Assembly (NCBI RefSeq): GCF_003482105.1
Contig: NZ_QULM01000001.1
Location: 682,001 to 746,000, forward strand
Reading direction: 5' to 3'
Source: Coprococcus sp. OM04-5BH
GTDB lineage: Bacteria; Bacillota; Clostridia; Lachnospirales; Lachnospiraceae
DNA: 64,000 nucleotides
How positions within the stretch are numbered: the first letter of the stretch is position 1; each line of letters begins with the position of its first letter. A program made the position numbers and the translations under genes. Of this stretch, positions 9,465-16,949 are shown piece by piece. Under the pieces are notes generated by a model. The model did no database searches, had not been told where the DNA came from, and saw only the letters and a list, made by a program, of their open reading frames with translations.

Positions 9465-9503
9465 ATCTCGCCAGTCGTAAAAGAAGTCTGCAACTGGTGA
9501 GAT
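9465..9503. other. inverted repeat after helicase gene
   Basis: The arms ATCTCGCCAGT (9465-9475) and ACTGGTGAGAT (9493-9503) form an 11-bp stem with one G-U pair and a 17-base loop. It lies 25 bases after the helicase stop and just beyond the 3' end of the convergent minus-strand genes. No clear T-run follows on either strand, so it is a weak terminator candidate at a convergent junction. Confidence 0.4.
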
Positions 9504-9516
9504 AAGAATTATGTTG

Positions 9517-9783
9517 TTAATTGAATTCATTCATAGCATCCACATATTCCTGTAATCCATTAGATTTACAAGCCAATTCAGCATATAGCAGAGGACTTTC
9601 CTGTGCTAGCCGATATAGATACGCGATATCATCAGGTGTATCGAGCAAGACGGCTGAATTGCATTTTTCACAACTGATAGTAAGAGGCGTGCCGGTATAT
9701 GTATCATTGATGGCATTAACAATAACAGAATCTGTATCAGGTTCATACATACCAAACAAGTAACAAGGGTTATTTTGTTTCAT
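9517..9783 (-). CDS. hypothetical protein beside mobilisation gene
   Basis: An 88-residue protein beginning MKQNNPCYLFGMYEPDTDSV. The start at 9783 overlaps the end of the upstream gene (stop at 9770-9772) by 14 bases, so the pair is translationally coupled; longer in-frame starts would run deep into that gene. It has a CEKCNSA metal-binding-like pair of cysteines and a leucine/alanine-rich C-terminal helix. Small proteins of this type accompany mobilisation genes in Firmicutes integrative elements. No function can be assigned. Confidence 0.55.
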   Translation of the reverse strand: MKQNNPCYLFGMYEPDTDSVIVNAINDTYTGTPLTISCEKCNSAVLLDTPDDIAYLYRLAQESPLLYAELACKSNGLQEYVDAMNEFN

Positions 9784-10153
9784 GGTGTTCTCCTTCCCAC
9801 AGATACCTGGCACCATCAAGCAGATCAATGATGGCTGTAAGCATATTGTTATAGTCGGTTTGCAGTTCCTTGATTTCATCGCTTGTAGGGAGATTGTTTA
9901 AAGCTTGATGTTCACAGCATTCGGTAAATGTTTTCTGCATTTTAAGTAATTGCAGATACAGAGCATTAACAGTCTGTACAAGAGGATATGTGTTTTCTTT
10001 CTTGCCGACAACGCAGATGCGGTTATAGATACAGGAACGAACAAAGTAATCTTTCTTCATCATGCCGCTGGCAAGGATACGGGCTTCGATTTGCTTGCGT
10101 TCGGCATCGCTTATTCTAAAACTTATAGTTGGATGTTTGTGTTGATTGCTCAT
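9770..10153 (-). CDS. MobC-like ribbon-helix-helix mobilisation protein
   Basis: A 127-residue protein; the start at 10153 (MSNQHKHPTISF) is preferred over the longer frame because AAAGGAG precedes it. The N-terminal ISFRISDAERKQIEARILASGMMKKDYFVRS is a typical ribbon-helix-helix segment of the MobC/plasmid-mobilisation accessory proteins found on Firmicutes mobilisable elements, followed by a helical C-terminus. Such proteins bind the transfer origin and assist a relaxase. No relaxase or intact integrase is seen nearby, so this looks like the remnant of an integrative or mobilisable element. Confidence 0.6.
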   Translation of the reverse strand: MSNQHKHPTISFRISDAERKQIEARILASGMMKKDYFVRSCIYNRICVVGKKENTYPLVQTVNALYLQLLKMQKTFTECCEHQALNNLPTSDEIKELQTDYNNMLTAIIDLLDGARYLWEGEHHETK

Positions 10154-10428
10154 AGAAAAGCTCCTTTCATAGTGGGTGTGGTAGCAGGCACAGTTAAGCA
10201 CCCGCAAGCCACATTTGATTATTCGTTTTTAGTAGTAAAAGTAGATTGTATCTGCCATGGATTTCGTGGAAGCAATATTGAGTCATTGTAACTAATTTGC
10301 TACTAAAGTTTTTGAAAACGACATGAAAAGAGTAACATTAGATGAAATGGATGCGGTGGAATGCCGCATAAAATCAGCATTTTCGATTTGATGATACTTC
10401 CTTTGGGAAGAGTTTGAATAATTTTTAA

Positions 10429-10474
10429 AAGCTCGCAAAGCCTAGTAAAATGGGCATTTGCGAGCTTGTTTTTT
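10429..10474 (+). terminator. intrinsic terminator, orphan
   Basis: The arms AAGCTCGCAAA (10429-10439) and TTTGCGAGCTT (10457-10467) are perfect complements, extended by GCC/GGC, and are followed by GTTTTTT. It would stop plus-strand transcription, yet no plus-strand gene precedes it; only the minus-strand mobilisation gene is nearby. This suggests that a gene, perhaps an element integrase, has been lost from this spot. Confidence 0.75.
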
Positions 10475-10480
10475 GCCTTG

Positions 10481-10501
10481 TGGTACTAAAATGGTACTAA
10501 A
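10481..10501. repeat. tandem decamer TGGTACTAAA x2
   Basis: TGGTACTAAA occurs at 10481-10490 and again at 10492-10501, directly after the orphan terminator. It could be part of an attachment region of a lost integrative element; no second distant copy was noticed in the window. Confidence 0.5.
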
Positions 10502-11020
10502 GTGAGCTGTGCAGGAATAGTTTCTGCACAACTATTCACTTGTAAGTATACATCGATTGTTTTTTGTTCAAGAGTATACATAGTGGGACGCCTCCTTTTG
10601 GTCCAGGATGTTTGTTCGTACCCTCACAAACTTTTTTAGGAGTGAAAAAGGTGAATATTCTTGCATCAAGAAACCATGATTCCGGTTCATTGGAAACCTG
10701 CATTCCGGATACGGAAACCGCCTTTAATCGGCTTAACTATCATTCATAAGAAATTGGAGCCGATGTCAAGCCCAGAGCCGCTTTGCGGGGCGTTAGCCGG
10801 CTTTATATTGGGGGGAATTTCTTGTACTCTGGATAATTGCCAATTGGTTTTCTAACCACCGGACAGCATGGACATCATGACCGGAATATTCAAAAGGATA
10901 AAGTTATAAAACATTATAATGATTTGCATTCAAATAAAAACAATTAATTAAAAAGAAAAAATTATAATTGACTAACTATAGTGCAGGGGTGTATGATAAA
11001 GAAAAAATGAGGTGAACAGT
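10502..11020. other. gene-poor stretch with small repeats
   Basis: This stretch holds a short hairpin (TGTGCAG/CTGCACA around 10508-10530), two copies of GTATACAT 28 bases apart (10546 and 10574), and one possible 32-residue ORF at 10651-10749 with a GTG start behind AGGAG (MNILASRNHDSG...). The ORF matches nothing I recognise. The remainder is AT-rich and shows no convincing gene; it is probably the scar of a mobile element. Confidence 0.35.
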
Positions 11021-11431
11021 ATGGAAAATATATCAAACGCTCAAAAGATAAAAGTCTATTATAAAGAACTTCTAAATGACCATAAGGAGCACTCAAGGAT
11101 TGAATTGTTTGACTATGCCCAGAAGAATTCGGGATATTGTTATACAGATGGCATGTTAACAGGGGCATTACGAACTTTAGTTATAGATACAAAGGAGTAC
11201 TCTTGTATCCGACGTGGCTGGTATAAAAAAGTGGACACAGAAGAAAATATGAAAAAAAAGAGTTCTTTAATTGGTGCCTATATAGAAATATTGCAGGATG
11301 CTTTAAAAAAGTGTGGAAATATTACATCGGATCCTTTCTATGTCATGAACATGGGACAGAGTGATTTGAAAAAAATGCAAAAAATTAATGATTGCCTTGT
11401 AATGATTGAAAAACTTGTAGAAGAAATTTAA
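11021..11431 (+). CDS. hypothetical protein, winged-helix-like
   Basis: A 136-residue soluble protein; the ATG at 11021 behind GAGGTGA is preferred to the GTG at 11012. The N-terminal half (KIKVYYKELLNDHKEHSRIELFDYAQKN, then GMLTGALRTLV and an aromatic-rich CIRRGWYKKV) has the look of a small winged-helix fold that presents a beta wing. The C-terminus is helical. I do not recognise a named family. It lies alone between the mobile-element scar and a restriction-gene remnant. Confidence 0.55.
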   Translation: MENISNAQKIKVYYKELLNDHKEHSRIELFDYAQKNSGYCYTDGMLTGALRTLVIDTKEYSCIRRGWYKKVDTEENMKKKSSLIGAYIEILQDALKKCGNITSDPFYVMNMGQSDLKKMQKINDCLVMIEKLVEEI

Positions 11432-11561
11432 TAGACATATTTTGATTAATTGGGCTTGAAGGTGTGCTGTTAAATTTTATATTATCAGAAAGGCTATGTA
11501 GATATGAAGCATAAAGCGACAGATAAATACCGGTAGGAAATTAAGAGTGGAACCTTTTGCA

Positions 11562-11927
11562 AGGGAATAGGTGAACTTAGCCCCTTGGCAGAAATGAGTA
11601 TTGAGAGAAGATTTGTAGACGACAGAAGAAGTATGCGTATATGCAAAACTTCCAAAAACTTTCCAAATTCCTACGCTGGTAGGAAATTGTTCTCTTGACT
11701 GGGCAATAGCATTTTATGAGGTGATGGTCAAGCATATATTCTTTGTTGCTGAAACCCAAGGAACAGCGGAAACGCTTAATCTCAGCCCAATAGAGCAGGC
11801 AAAGATTTCTTGTGCTAAAAAAGTGTTTAATGAAATGGTTAATAGTAAGGTGGTTTATCTAGACGTTGATGGCTATAAGGTCTTACTCAATATCATGTCG
11901 TCGATTGATAAGAAGAACTTAAATTAA
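11562..11927 (+). pseudogene. remnant of type III restriction subunit Res, C-terminal end
   Basis: Two reading frames together give the tail of a type III restriction endonuclease R subunit. From about 11572 one frame reads ELSPLAEMSIERRFVDD; a shift near 11625 moves to another frame reading VCVYAKLPKTFQIPTLVGN, then CSLDWAIAFYEVMVKHIFFV and AETQGTAETLNLSPIEQAKI. The IPT-VGN-xxDWAI and VKHI-FVAET pattern is characteristic of that subunit's C-terminal nuclease region, as remembered. The helicase part and the mod methylase gene are absent, so the system is dead. The fragment lies between two other decayed segments. Confidence 0.75.
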
Positions 11928-12108
11928 TTTGGAGAACTATTTATATTATTTATTAGCGACATGAAAAAGCTATTGGGTATAGGAATGAAAATAATTAGTA
12001 AAAGTAAAGTTTGAAACAAAGAAGTAGAGTTTATTCGAAAAAATAGAGCATAACAAATAAACCATCCTAGGGGTGGCATAAAAAATTAAATATTAACGCA
12101 ACACCTAA

Positions 12109-13367
12109 TCAGGAAATTGCTAAAGGTTCATCCTTTATGACGTAGCTTCGCTGTTTCAAAAGATTAAGTGCTTGTGAAGTGGAAAGAACTTTTTCTTTCT
12201 TCACCGGACGAGATTCAAGAAAACCTTCTGGTGTATATGGTTTTAAATCTGTAAGTATGTGCCAGATAGCGGTCAGGATCATACAGCAGATGGCAATGAT
12301 GGCTTTCTTGAACCACGGCGTGCTTTGATACGCTTGTAGCGGTTGGTAAATTCAGAATACTTCTTCGATTTGATTAAAGCATTTGCAACTTGTACCAGAA
12401 CTGGTTTAAAATAAGAAACAGCATGGGAAAATCTAGTAGATTTGATTTTTTGATTGCTTTGATCATTACGGGGACAGCATCCGGTCCGGGAGATGAGGTG
12501 TTTCGCTGTGGGGAAGACAGACATATCACCACCAATCTCTGAAAGCACTTGAACAACGGTCATCGGATTTTTATCGAATCCGGGAACAGTCCTTATTAAG
12601 TTTAAAGTAGCCTCATATTTATCACTGAGATGAAGGATTTCCTGTTTTACTTCTGAAATGTGTCTGTTCAGTTCATCGATGTGATCAAGGCACTGTCTGA
12701 GTTTAACCACTTGTTCTTTTGAAATGGCACCATCAACAGCAACTTGTATTTCTTCAATAGGAGTTTTACAGCGTCCGTGAACAAAAGGTGTTACATCAAA
12801 TTTTTCTCTTGGGTGTTGTAAAATCTGTTCTGTAATAGAACGAGATTATTTACCAAATACATCAGAAAATACATCATCAAGCTTAAGATTAGATACGGTA
12901 AGACAATTTTGGGCACGATTCTTTTCGCCAGAGATCATACAGGTGAGTTTATATCGGTATCTTATAAGATCTCTAAGCTCTCTGATGTCAGCGGGTGGGA
13001 TAAAAGAAGGCTTTATCATTCCGCACATGTAGGGGTCACAGATTCATTTCGCATCTTTGCGGTCGGTCTTGTTTCCTTTCATTGGCTTTGTGTATTTGGG
13101 ATGAGAAAGAGTAACCCATAAATTGTGTTGCTCTAAGATATTGAAAACAGGGATCCAGTACTTTCCGGTTGATTCCATACAAACATCTTTACAGTTATAT
13201 TTGGCAAGCCAATCACACAGCTCATTCAATCCTTTAGTAAAGGAAGAAAAGCGAGCCTGCTTATATTCAGTACGATTGTTGGAGTCAGTGATACCGATAC
13301 ATGCATAAATCCATGTTTTGTGGACGTCGAGCCCACAGCAGTTAAATTTTAAGATTTTAAATAACAA
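12109..13367 (-). pseudogene. IS110-family transposase, broken
   Basis: Read on the minus strand from a TTG start at 13367 (GGAGG at 13376-13380). The N-terminal DEDD domain is clear: NCCGLDVHKTWIYACIGITD, VCMESTGKYW, LSHPKYTKPMKGNKTDRKDAK. A TGA then falls where Trp is expected (before ICDPYMCGM), a TAA follows DVFGK, and after the C-terminal domain (VPGFDKNPMT, ISRTGCCPRND, SYFKPVLVQVANAL) a one-base loss at RYKRIKARR shifts the frame; the tail continues in another frame as AIIAICCMILTAIWHILTDL to the stop at 12109. The enzyme should be inactive. Confidence 0.9.
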
Positions 13368-13412
13368 TGAAATAACCTCCTGAAATCTATAGCTATAAAA
13401 CTGACAGTGACT

Positions 13413-13501
13413 GGTCATCCGACGAGATTGGGTCGACTTCGTAAGAGATAAGTTTACGGGTTACTGTTATGCGCCACTCATTGATGCCTTAACGGATGAC
13501 C
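13413..13501 (-). ncRNA. candidate IS110 bridge-RNA region
   Basis: In IS110-group elements the non-coding end upstream of the transposase encodes a structured bridge RNA that pairs with donor and target DNA. Here the region upstream of the TTG start is closed by perfect 9-base arms GGTCATCCG (13413-13421) and CGGATGACC (13493-13501), with further GC-rich stems possible inside and up to about 13,600. Loop assignment is not possible by eye, and the host element is dead, so the RNA may be degenerate. Confidence 0.4.
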
Positions 13502-13616
13502 CACAACATATACATATACGAGGTCGCCGCTATACAGCCCCGCCACTCACCTCCACGTGTTCTGTAGTATGCCAGTCTTATAACATAATAATATCAGAAG
13601 GAATATAAATTAGATA

Positions 13617-13661
13617 GTGAAAGCCAATGCACATGTTTCATGACGCATTGGTGTCTTTCAC
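13617..13661. other. hairpin upstream of membrane-protein gene
   Basis: GTGAAAG-CCAATGC (13617-13630) pairs with GCATTGG ... CTTTCAC (13645-13661), giving two stacked 7-bp stems with a small bulge and a 14-base loop. It ends 19 bases before the preferred start at 13681. No T-run follows, so it is more likely a leader or insertion-boundary structure than a terminator. Confidence 0.4.
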
Positions 13662-13680
13662 AGAAAGACGGGTAATATGT

Positions 13681-14787
13681 ATGACAAAAAAGAAACATAA
13701 GAAAAATCAAAAAAAAAGAGAAAAACGGATAGAAAATCATCAGGAGAATTTAAGGGGTAATGCCGATAAAGGACAGACGAAAAATCAGCAAGTGATACTT
13801 GAAGAGGTAGAGGAGAAAGAGCAAAGAAGATCAACCAGATTGGGAGCAATTATTGCTATTGTTGCTGTAATGGGAACGGTATGTACTTTTTTACTCAAAA
13901 TGACGACTAGTTTACTGAATGTGTGGTCAGAGCAGGGTATAATCTTTTGGTGCTTAAAAATACTTTTATCATTAGCTTTATCAATGGCACTTATTATATT
14001 CTTAGATATAGTGACTTATGTGATATATGACTTGAAAAGGTATAATGTGCTGGATCAGAATTATAAACAGTTGGATTGGGAATCAGACAAAAGATACAAA
14101 TGTTTGATCAATGATTTTAAATTATATATATCAGTGCTCTTAGTGGTTGTATTTTTGTTCACCATATTAAGTGAAATTTATGGAAGGGATGGTCAAAAAT
14201 GGCGTGGAATTTTGATGGCTTGTTTGGTTGCAATTGCAGCAATTGTTATTTTTCTAAAAAGACTAGAACATAAAGCTACAGCAGGGTTTAATGACAAGCT
14301 TTTGAATGTGGGGAAAGAAATTGGGAAATTGACAGTTGCATTGATATTTTGTCTGAGTATAATTCCTATATTCATATTAAAGGACGAAGCCACAATTAGT
14401 GTAAGATATAATTCTGATGGTTCTGTTGAAATATGTAATACATCAACAAAAAATTATGATGGATTATATATAGAAATATTTGATACAAATGGGGAAATGA
14501 TTTACAGAGAGGCTGTTGGTAAAGAAAATATCTTGTTTGCGCAAGATGATGTACATGTTAAAAATTGGGTTGATAATGAAAATGTTGCGGAAGGAGTATT
14601 ATTAAACAGCGGGCATTTGCATTGGAAATATATATTAGATTTAAAAATAATAGTAAGGAAATCGGGTAAATATAAAGCATTAATAAAAGTAAAACAAGGT
14701 GGCAAAAGTGTACTTTTACTTAACGAATTTTCAGTAGACAATGAAGAGTATAATTTTGCGAAAGAAAGTATGGAAAAAGACTATTAA
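13681..14787 (+). CDS. hypothetical membrane protein
   Basis: A 368-residue protein; ATG 13681 (MTKKKHKKNQKK) is taken over an upstream in-frame ATG at 13627 that lies inside a hairpin. A very basic N-terminus of about 30 residues and an acidic coiled stretch (ILEEVEEKEQ) come before five hydrophobic segments (AIIAIVAVMGTVCTFLL, a long ILLSLALSMALIIFLDIVTYVIY, ISVLLVVVFLFTIL, a short GILMACLVAIAAIVIFL and LTVALIFCLSIIPIFIL). The C-terminal 130 residues look like a beta-rich extracytoplasmic domain. Family not recognised. It is AT-rich like the island and marks its right end. Confidence 0.55.
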   Translation: MTKKKHKKNQKKREKRIENHQENLRGNADKGQTKNQQVILEEVEEKEQRRSTRLGAIIAIVAVMGTVCTFLLKMTTSLLNVWSEQGIIFWCLKILLSLALSMALIIFLDIVTYVIYDLKRYNVLDQNYKQLDWESDKRYKCLINDFKLYISVLLVVVFLFTILSEIYGRDGQKWRGILMACLVAIAAIVIFLKRLEHKATAGFNDKLLNVGKEIGKLTVALIFCLSIIPIFILKDEATISVRYNSDGSVEICNTSTKNYDGLYIEIFDTNGEMIYREAVGKENILFAQDDVHVKNWVDNENVAEGVLLNSGHLHWKYILDLKIIVRKSGKYKALIKVKQGGKSVLLLNEFSVDNEEYNFAKESMEKDY

Positions 14788-14975
14788 AAGATGCTACTGG
14801 TGAAAACTTTTGCGACTAAATTAATAAACTGCAAAAACCTATTAAAATGGACTACTATGTAAGGGAATAGTGTCATATGCATTTAAAAATATTATATAAA
14901 ACTTGGACGGCAGATAATGTGATGTGGAATAAAAACAACTGATACCAGTAGTTGCAGGAAAAGGAGACCCAAACC

Positions 14976-15386
14976 ATGATCAAACAAATAAAAACAGGAC
15001 AACAAATTTTTTCAAGAAAAGCAAAGCAAGCGACGGAGGCTGACAAGCAGGTTGTTACGGATATGCTTGACACCTTGCGGGCGAATAGGGAGCGGTGCGT
15101 TGGCATGGCGGCGAACATGATCGGAGTGAACAAGGCGGTGATTGTTGTGGCTGCGGGACCATTTCAATTTGCAATGATCAATCCGGTGATCACGAAGAAG
15201 AGCGGTGAATATCGGACTGAAGAAGGCTGCCTTTCCCTTAATGGAGTCAGACAGTGCACACGATATAAGGAAATAGAGGTAGACTACCTTGATAGCAATT
15301 TTAAACCCCAGCACAGTGCTTACAGTGGATATGTGGCGCAGATAATACAACATGAGATAGATCATTGTAATGGAATAATTATTTGA
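14976..15386 (+). CDS. def: peptide deformylase, short form
   Basis: A 136-residue enzyme that removes the formyl group from new polypeptides. The start at 14976 has AAGGAG 12 bases before it. Motif 2 EGCLS and motif 3 QHEIDH, which together hold the metal through Cys and two His, are intact. Motif 1, normally GxGxAAxQ, reads VGMAANMIG, so the usual Gln is replaced by Met; this occurs, as remembered, in a group of short clostridial deformylases. The protein lacks the C-terminal extension of the main cellular form and is probably a second copy rather than the only one. Confidence 0.8.
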   Translation: MIKQIKTGQQIFSRKAKQATEADKQVVTDMLDTLRANRERCVGMAANMIGVNKAVIVVAAGPFQFAMINPVITKKSGEYRTEEGCLSLNGVRQCTRYKEIEVDYLDSNFKPQHSAYSGYVAQIIQHEIDHCNGIII

Positions 15387-15428
15387 TGGGTGACAATTAA
15401 GGTTTATTACAGCATAATAGTTACCACA

Positions 15429-15570
15429 GATAATTACCACGGGCAATCATTGCAAATGATAATTGCAATATATTATTAATTTGACAGATAATTGTCAAAG
15501 ACAATGATTTGTACCAATAATCAATTTGAAAGAATATTTATCATAAATAATTGCAAGTATGATTATCAGG
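15429..15570. repeat. degenerate 29-base periodicity, GATAATT motif
   Basis: GATAATTA/G starts at 15429, 15458 and 15487, exactly 29 bases apart, with AATAATCA at 15516 and AATAATTG at 15546. Only the first eight bases of each unit are well kept. A TTGACA-GATAAT-TGTCAA inverted repeat (15481-15498) lies within it. The stretch from 15387 to 15690 holds no gene; this periodicity is the only structure seen. Confidence 0.4.
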
Positions 15571-15690
15571 AATACGAGACTACTACAAAAATATAGTTGC
15601 TATAGCTTGTACCCACAATTTCAGATGAGCGGAAAGGCAAATAAATCTTCGCTCACACAATAAACACAAAACATGAAAGGATGATACACA

Positions 15691-15890
15691 TTGGATAAGA
15701 AAAAGACAGATTTTACCCAGGGAAATATACTGGGAAAATTAATACAGTTTATGCTGCCGGAGCTGCCATTGCAACAGTATTTGCCCAGGCGGTAAGTGTA
15801 GTGTATGCCCTGGTCATTCTGCTTAATAGAAATAAGGTGTTTAGGATAACAAGGGAAGATCTCAGGATAAACAGACGGTGCAGAGGATAA
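15691..15890 (+). pseudogene. MATE transporter remnant with internal deletion
   Basis: A TTG start behind a GAAAGGATGATACACA leader gives LDKKKTDFTQGNILGKLIQF, the usual N-terminus of Firmicutes MATE exporters. At the codons for MLP the sequence jumps, in another frame, to AGAAIATVFAQAVSVVYALVIL, which is the motif of transmembrane helices in the middle of such proteins. About 150 codons have been deleted. The remnant ends with RRCRG and a stop at 15890. An intact MATE gene lies 2.2 kb downstream, but the two N-termini differ, so this is not a duplicate of it. Confidence 0.65.
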
Positions 15891-16147
15891 AGACAAGTGA
15901 TCACAAGTTCATAGCTGTTATCCTGATAATGGCACTGGCATTTATCTGTATCTGCTCCCACAGTTACTATGCTGACTGGCTGGTAAATGAAGACCAGGCG
16001 GGCGTACATTCCACAGCGTCAGCAGTTGATGGCGCGGACAGACAACTGGACGGGGCAAGGATCCTGGATTATTCCTTAGGGGCCAATATCTGTGGTGTAA
16101 TAACCACCGCCATATTGACGTGTATATATATAACGCTGTTGAGTTAA
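15878..16147 (+). CDS. possible small membrane protein
   Basis: An 89-residue frame with a GTG start overlapping the MATE remnant by 13 bases and no good ribosome site. It has two hydrophobic segments (FIAVILIMALAFICICS near the start and ANICGVITTAILTCIYITLLS at the end) flanking about 35 polar residues. It may be a real two-helix membrane protein or a chance frame created by the deletion that removed most of the MATE gene. Family not recognised. Confidence 0.3.
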   Translation: MQRIKTSDHKFIAVILIMALAFICICSHSYYADWLVNEDQAGVHSTASAVDGADRQLDGARILDYSLGANICGVITTAILTCIYITLLS

Positions 16148-16367
16148 ACATATCTTGACGGATTTAAAGTGAATACATAATAGTGTCATAGGGGTGGCCT
16201 TTATCTGGCTGCCCCTTGTTTATTTGCTGGCTGCACGAAAAATAAATCCTCAAATATAATAAAATTATATTGATTTATATTAAGAAATGCAGGAAAATAG
16301 AAGTGTATATTGTTGCAGAAAGATATTTGCAGCAGAAACAACATAAAACATTGTTTTACAGAAGGGT

Positions 16368-16826
16368 GTGGGAAGGCTTACGGCATTACATGATGAAAAT
16401 GGTTCCGGATCAGATGGTTCCGGATGGGGAATAGCACTGGTAATCATTGCTGTTATTATTTTGACAATTATAGGTGCGGCAAATGCCGATAAAGACCCCG
16501 GGTATGCAACTAAGGTACATACATGGGTAGAAAGAACCAGTGAGGTTACGACTCAGGAAAAGGTAAGGTCAACTACGGAATATATAACCACAGAACTAAG
16601 AGAGACCACAACAGGAAGTACCTCCCAGCCTACGGAGAAAAATACTACAACGACCGGTCATAAATATAATACTTCAAGTGACTCATATGATGATGGTTAT
16701 GATGATGGCTATGATGATATTTATATGGATGGGGATTATGATTATGACAGGTATGATCACGATAGTGATTATGCAGATGGTGTAGACGATGCATTGGATG
16801 AATTCGGTGATGATTACGACGATTGA
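16368..16826 (+). CDS. single-pass surface protein with acidic tail
   Basis: A 152-residue protein with a GTG start at 16368 (a second GTG overlaps it; the start is uncertain). After about 20 Gly/Ser-rich residues comes one transmembrane helix (GIALVIIAVIILTIIGAA), then a Thr-rich stretch (TTEYITTELRETTTGSTSQ) and a low-complexity tail of Asp, Tyr and Gly (DDGYDDGYDDIYMDGDYDYD). The layout fits a membrane-anchored, possibly metal-binding surface protein. I see no named domain. It stands alone with gaps on both sides. Confidence 0.5.
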   Translation: MGRLTALHDENGSGSDGSGWGIALVIIAVIILTIIGAANADKDPGYATKVHTWVERTSEVTTQEKVRSTTEYITTELRETTTGSTSQPTEKNTTTTGHKYNTSSDSYDDGYDDGYDDIYMDGDYDYDRYDHDSDYADGVDDALDEFGDDYDD

Positions 16827-16881
16827 AAAGGCTGCAAATTTGCTCCGGTACATTGCGGGATATTTCAAGCTGTGTTATCAT

Positions 16882-16916
16882 GACAACATATAACACAACA
16901 TATAACACAACATATG
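16882..16916. repeat. 12-base tandem repeat, about 2.7 copies
   Basis: The unit AACATATAACAC is repeated nearly three times just before the DUF2971 gene, from tgacaacatata to acaacatatg. It lies where a promoter or operator would be expected. Slipped-strand change in copy number could alter spacing upstream of the gene. Confidence 0.6.
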
Positions 16917-16949
16917 TACGATGGAACAACGAAAGGTGAATATAGAATA

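Larger units (their letters stand above)
12109..13501 (-). mobile_element. IS110-family insertion sequence, decayed
   Basis: The element comprises the broken transposase and a structured non-coding flank upstream of it. IS110 elements lack terminal inverted repeats, so exact ends cannot be set from this sequence; the limits given cover only the parts that can be supported, and the element probably extends somewhat on both sides (to about 12,060 and 13,600). Its neighbours are a res fragment and a membrane-protein gene, which fits a hotspot of repeated insertion and loss. Confidence 0.7.

Noticed and set aside
10564..10855. Overlapping plus-strand frames of 61 and 64 codons
   Set aside because: No ribosome site at their starts, no recognisable protein features, and they lie in a mobile-element scar; only the 32-residue GTG frame inside has a ribosome site, and it is kept as a mention.
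12109..13367. Intact IS110 transposase
   Set aside because: The frame is broken by a TGA, a TAA and a one-base shift, so it is annotated as a pseudogene.
15429..15570. 29-base periodicity as a short CRISPR array
   Set aside because: Only eight bases per unit are conserved and there are no defined repeats or cas genes.
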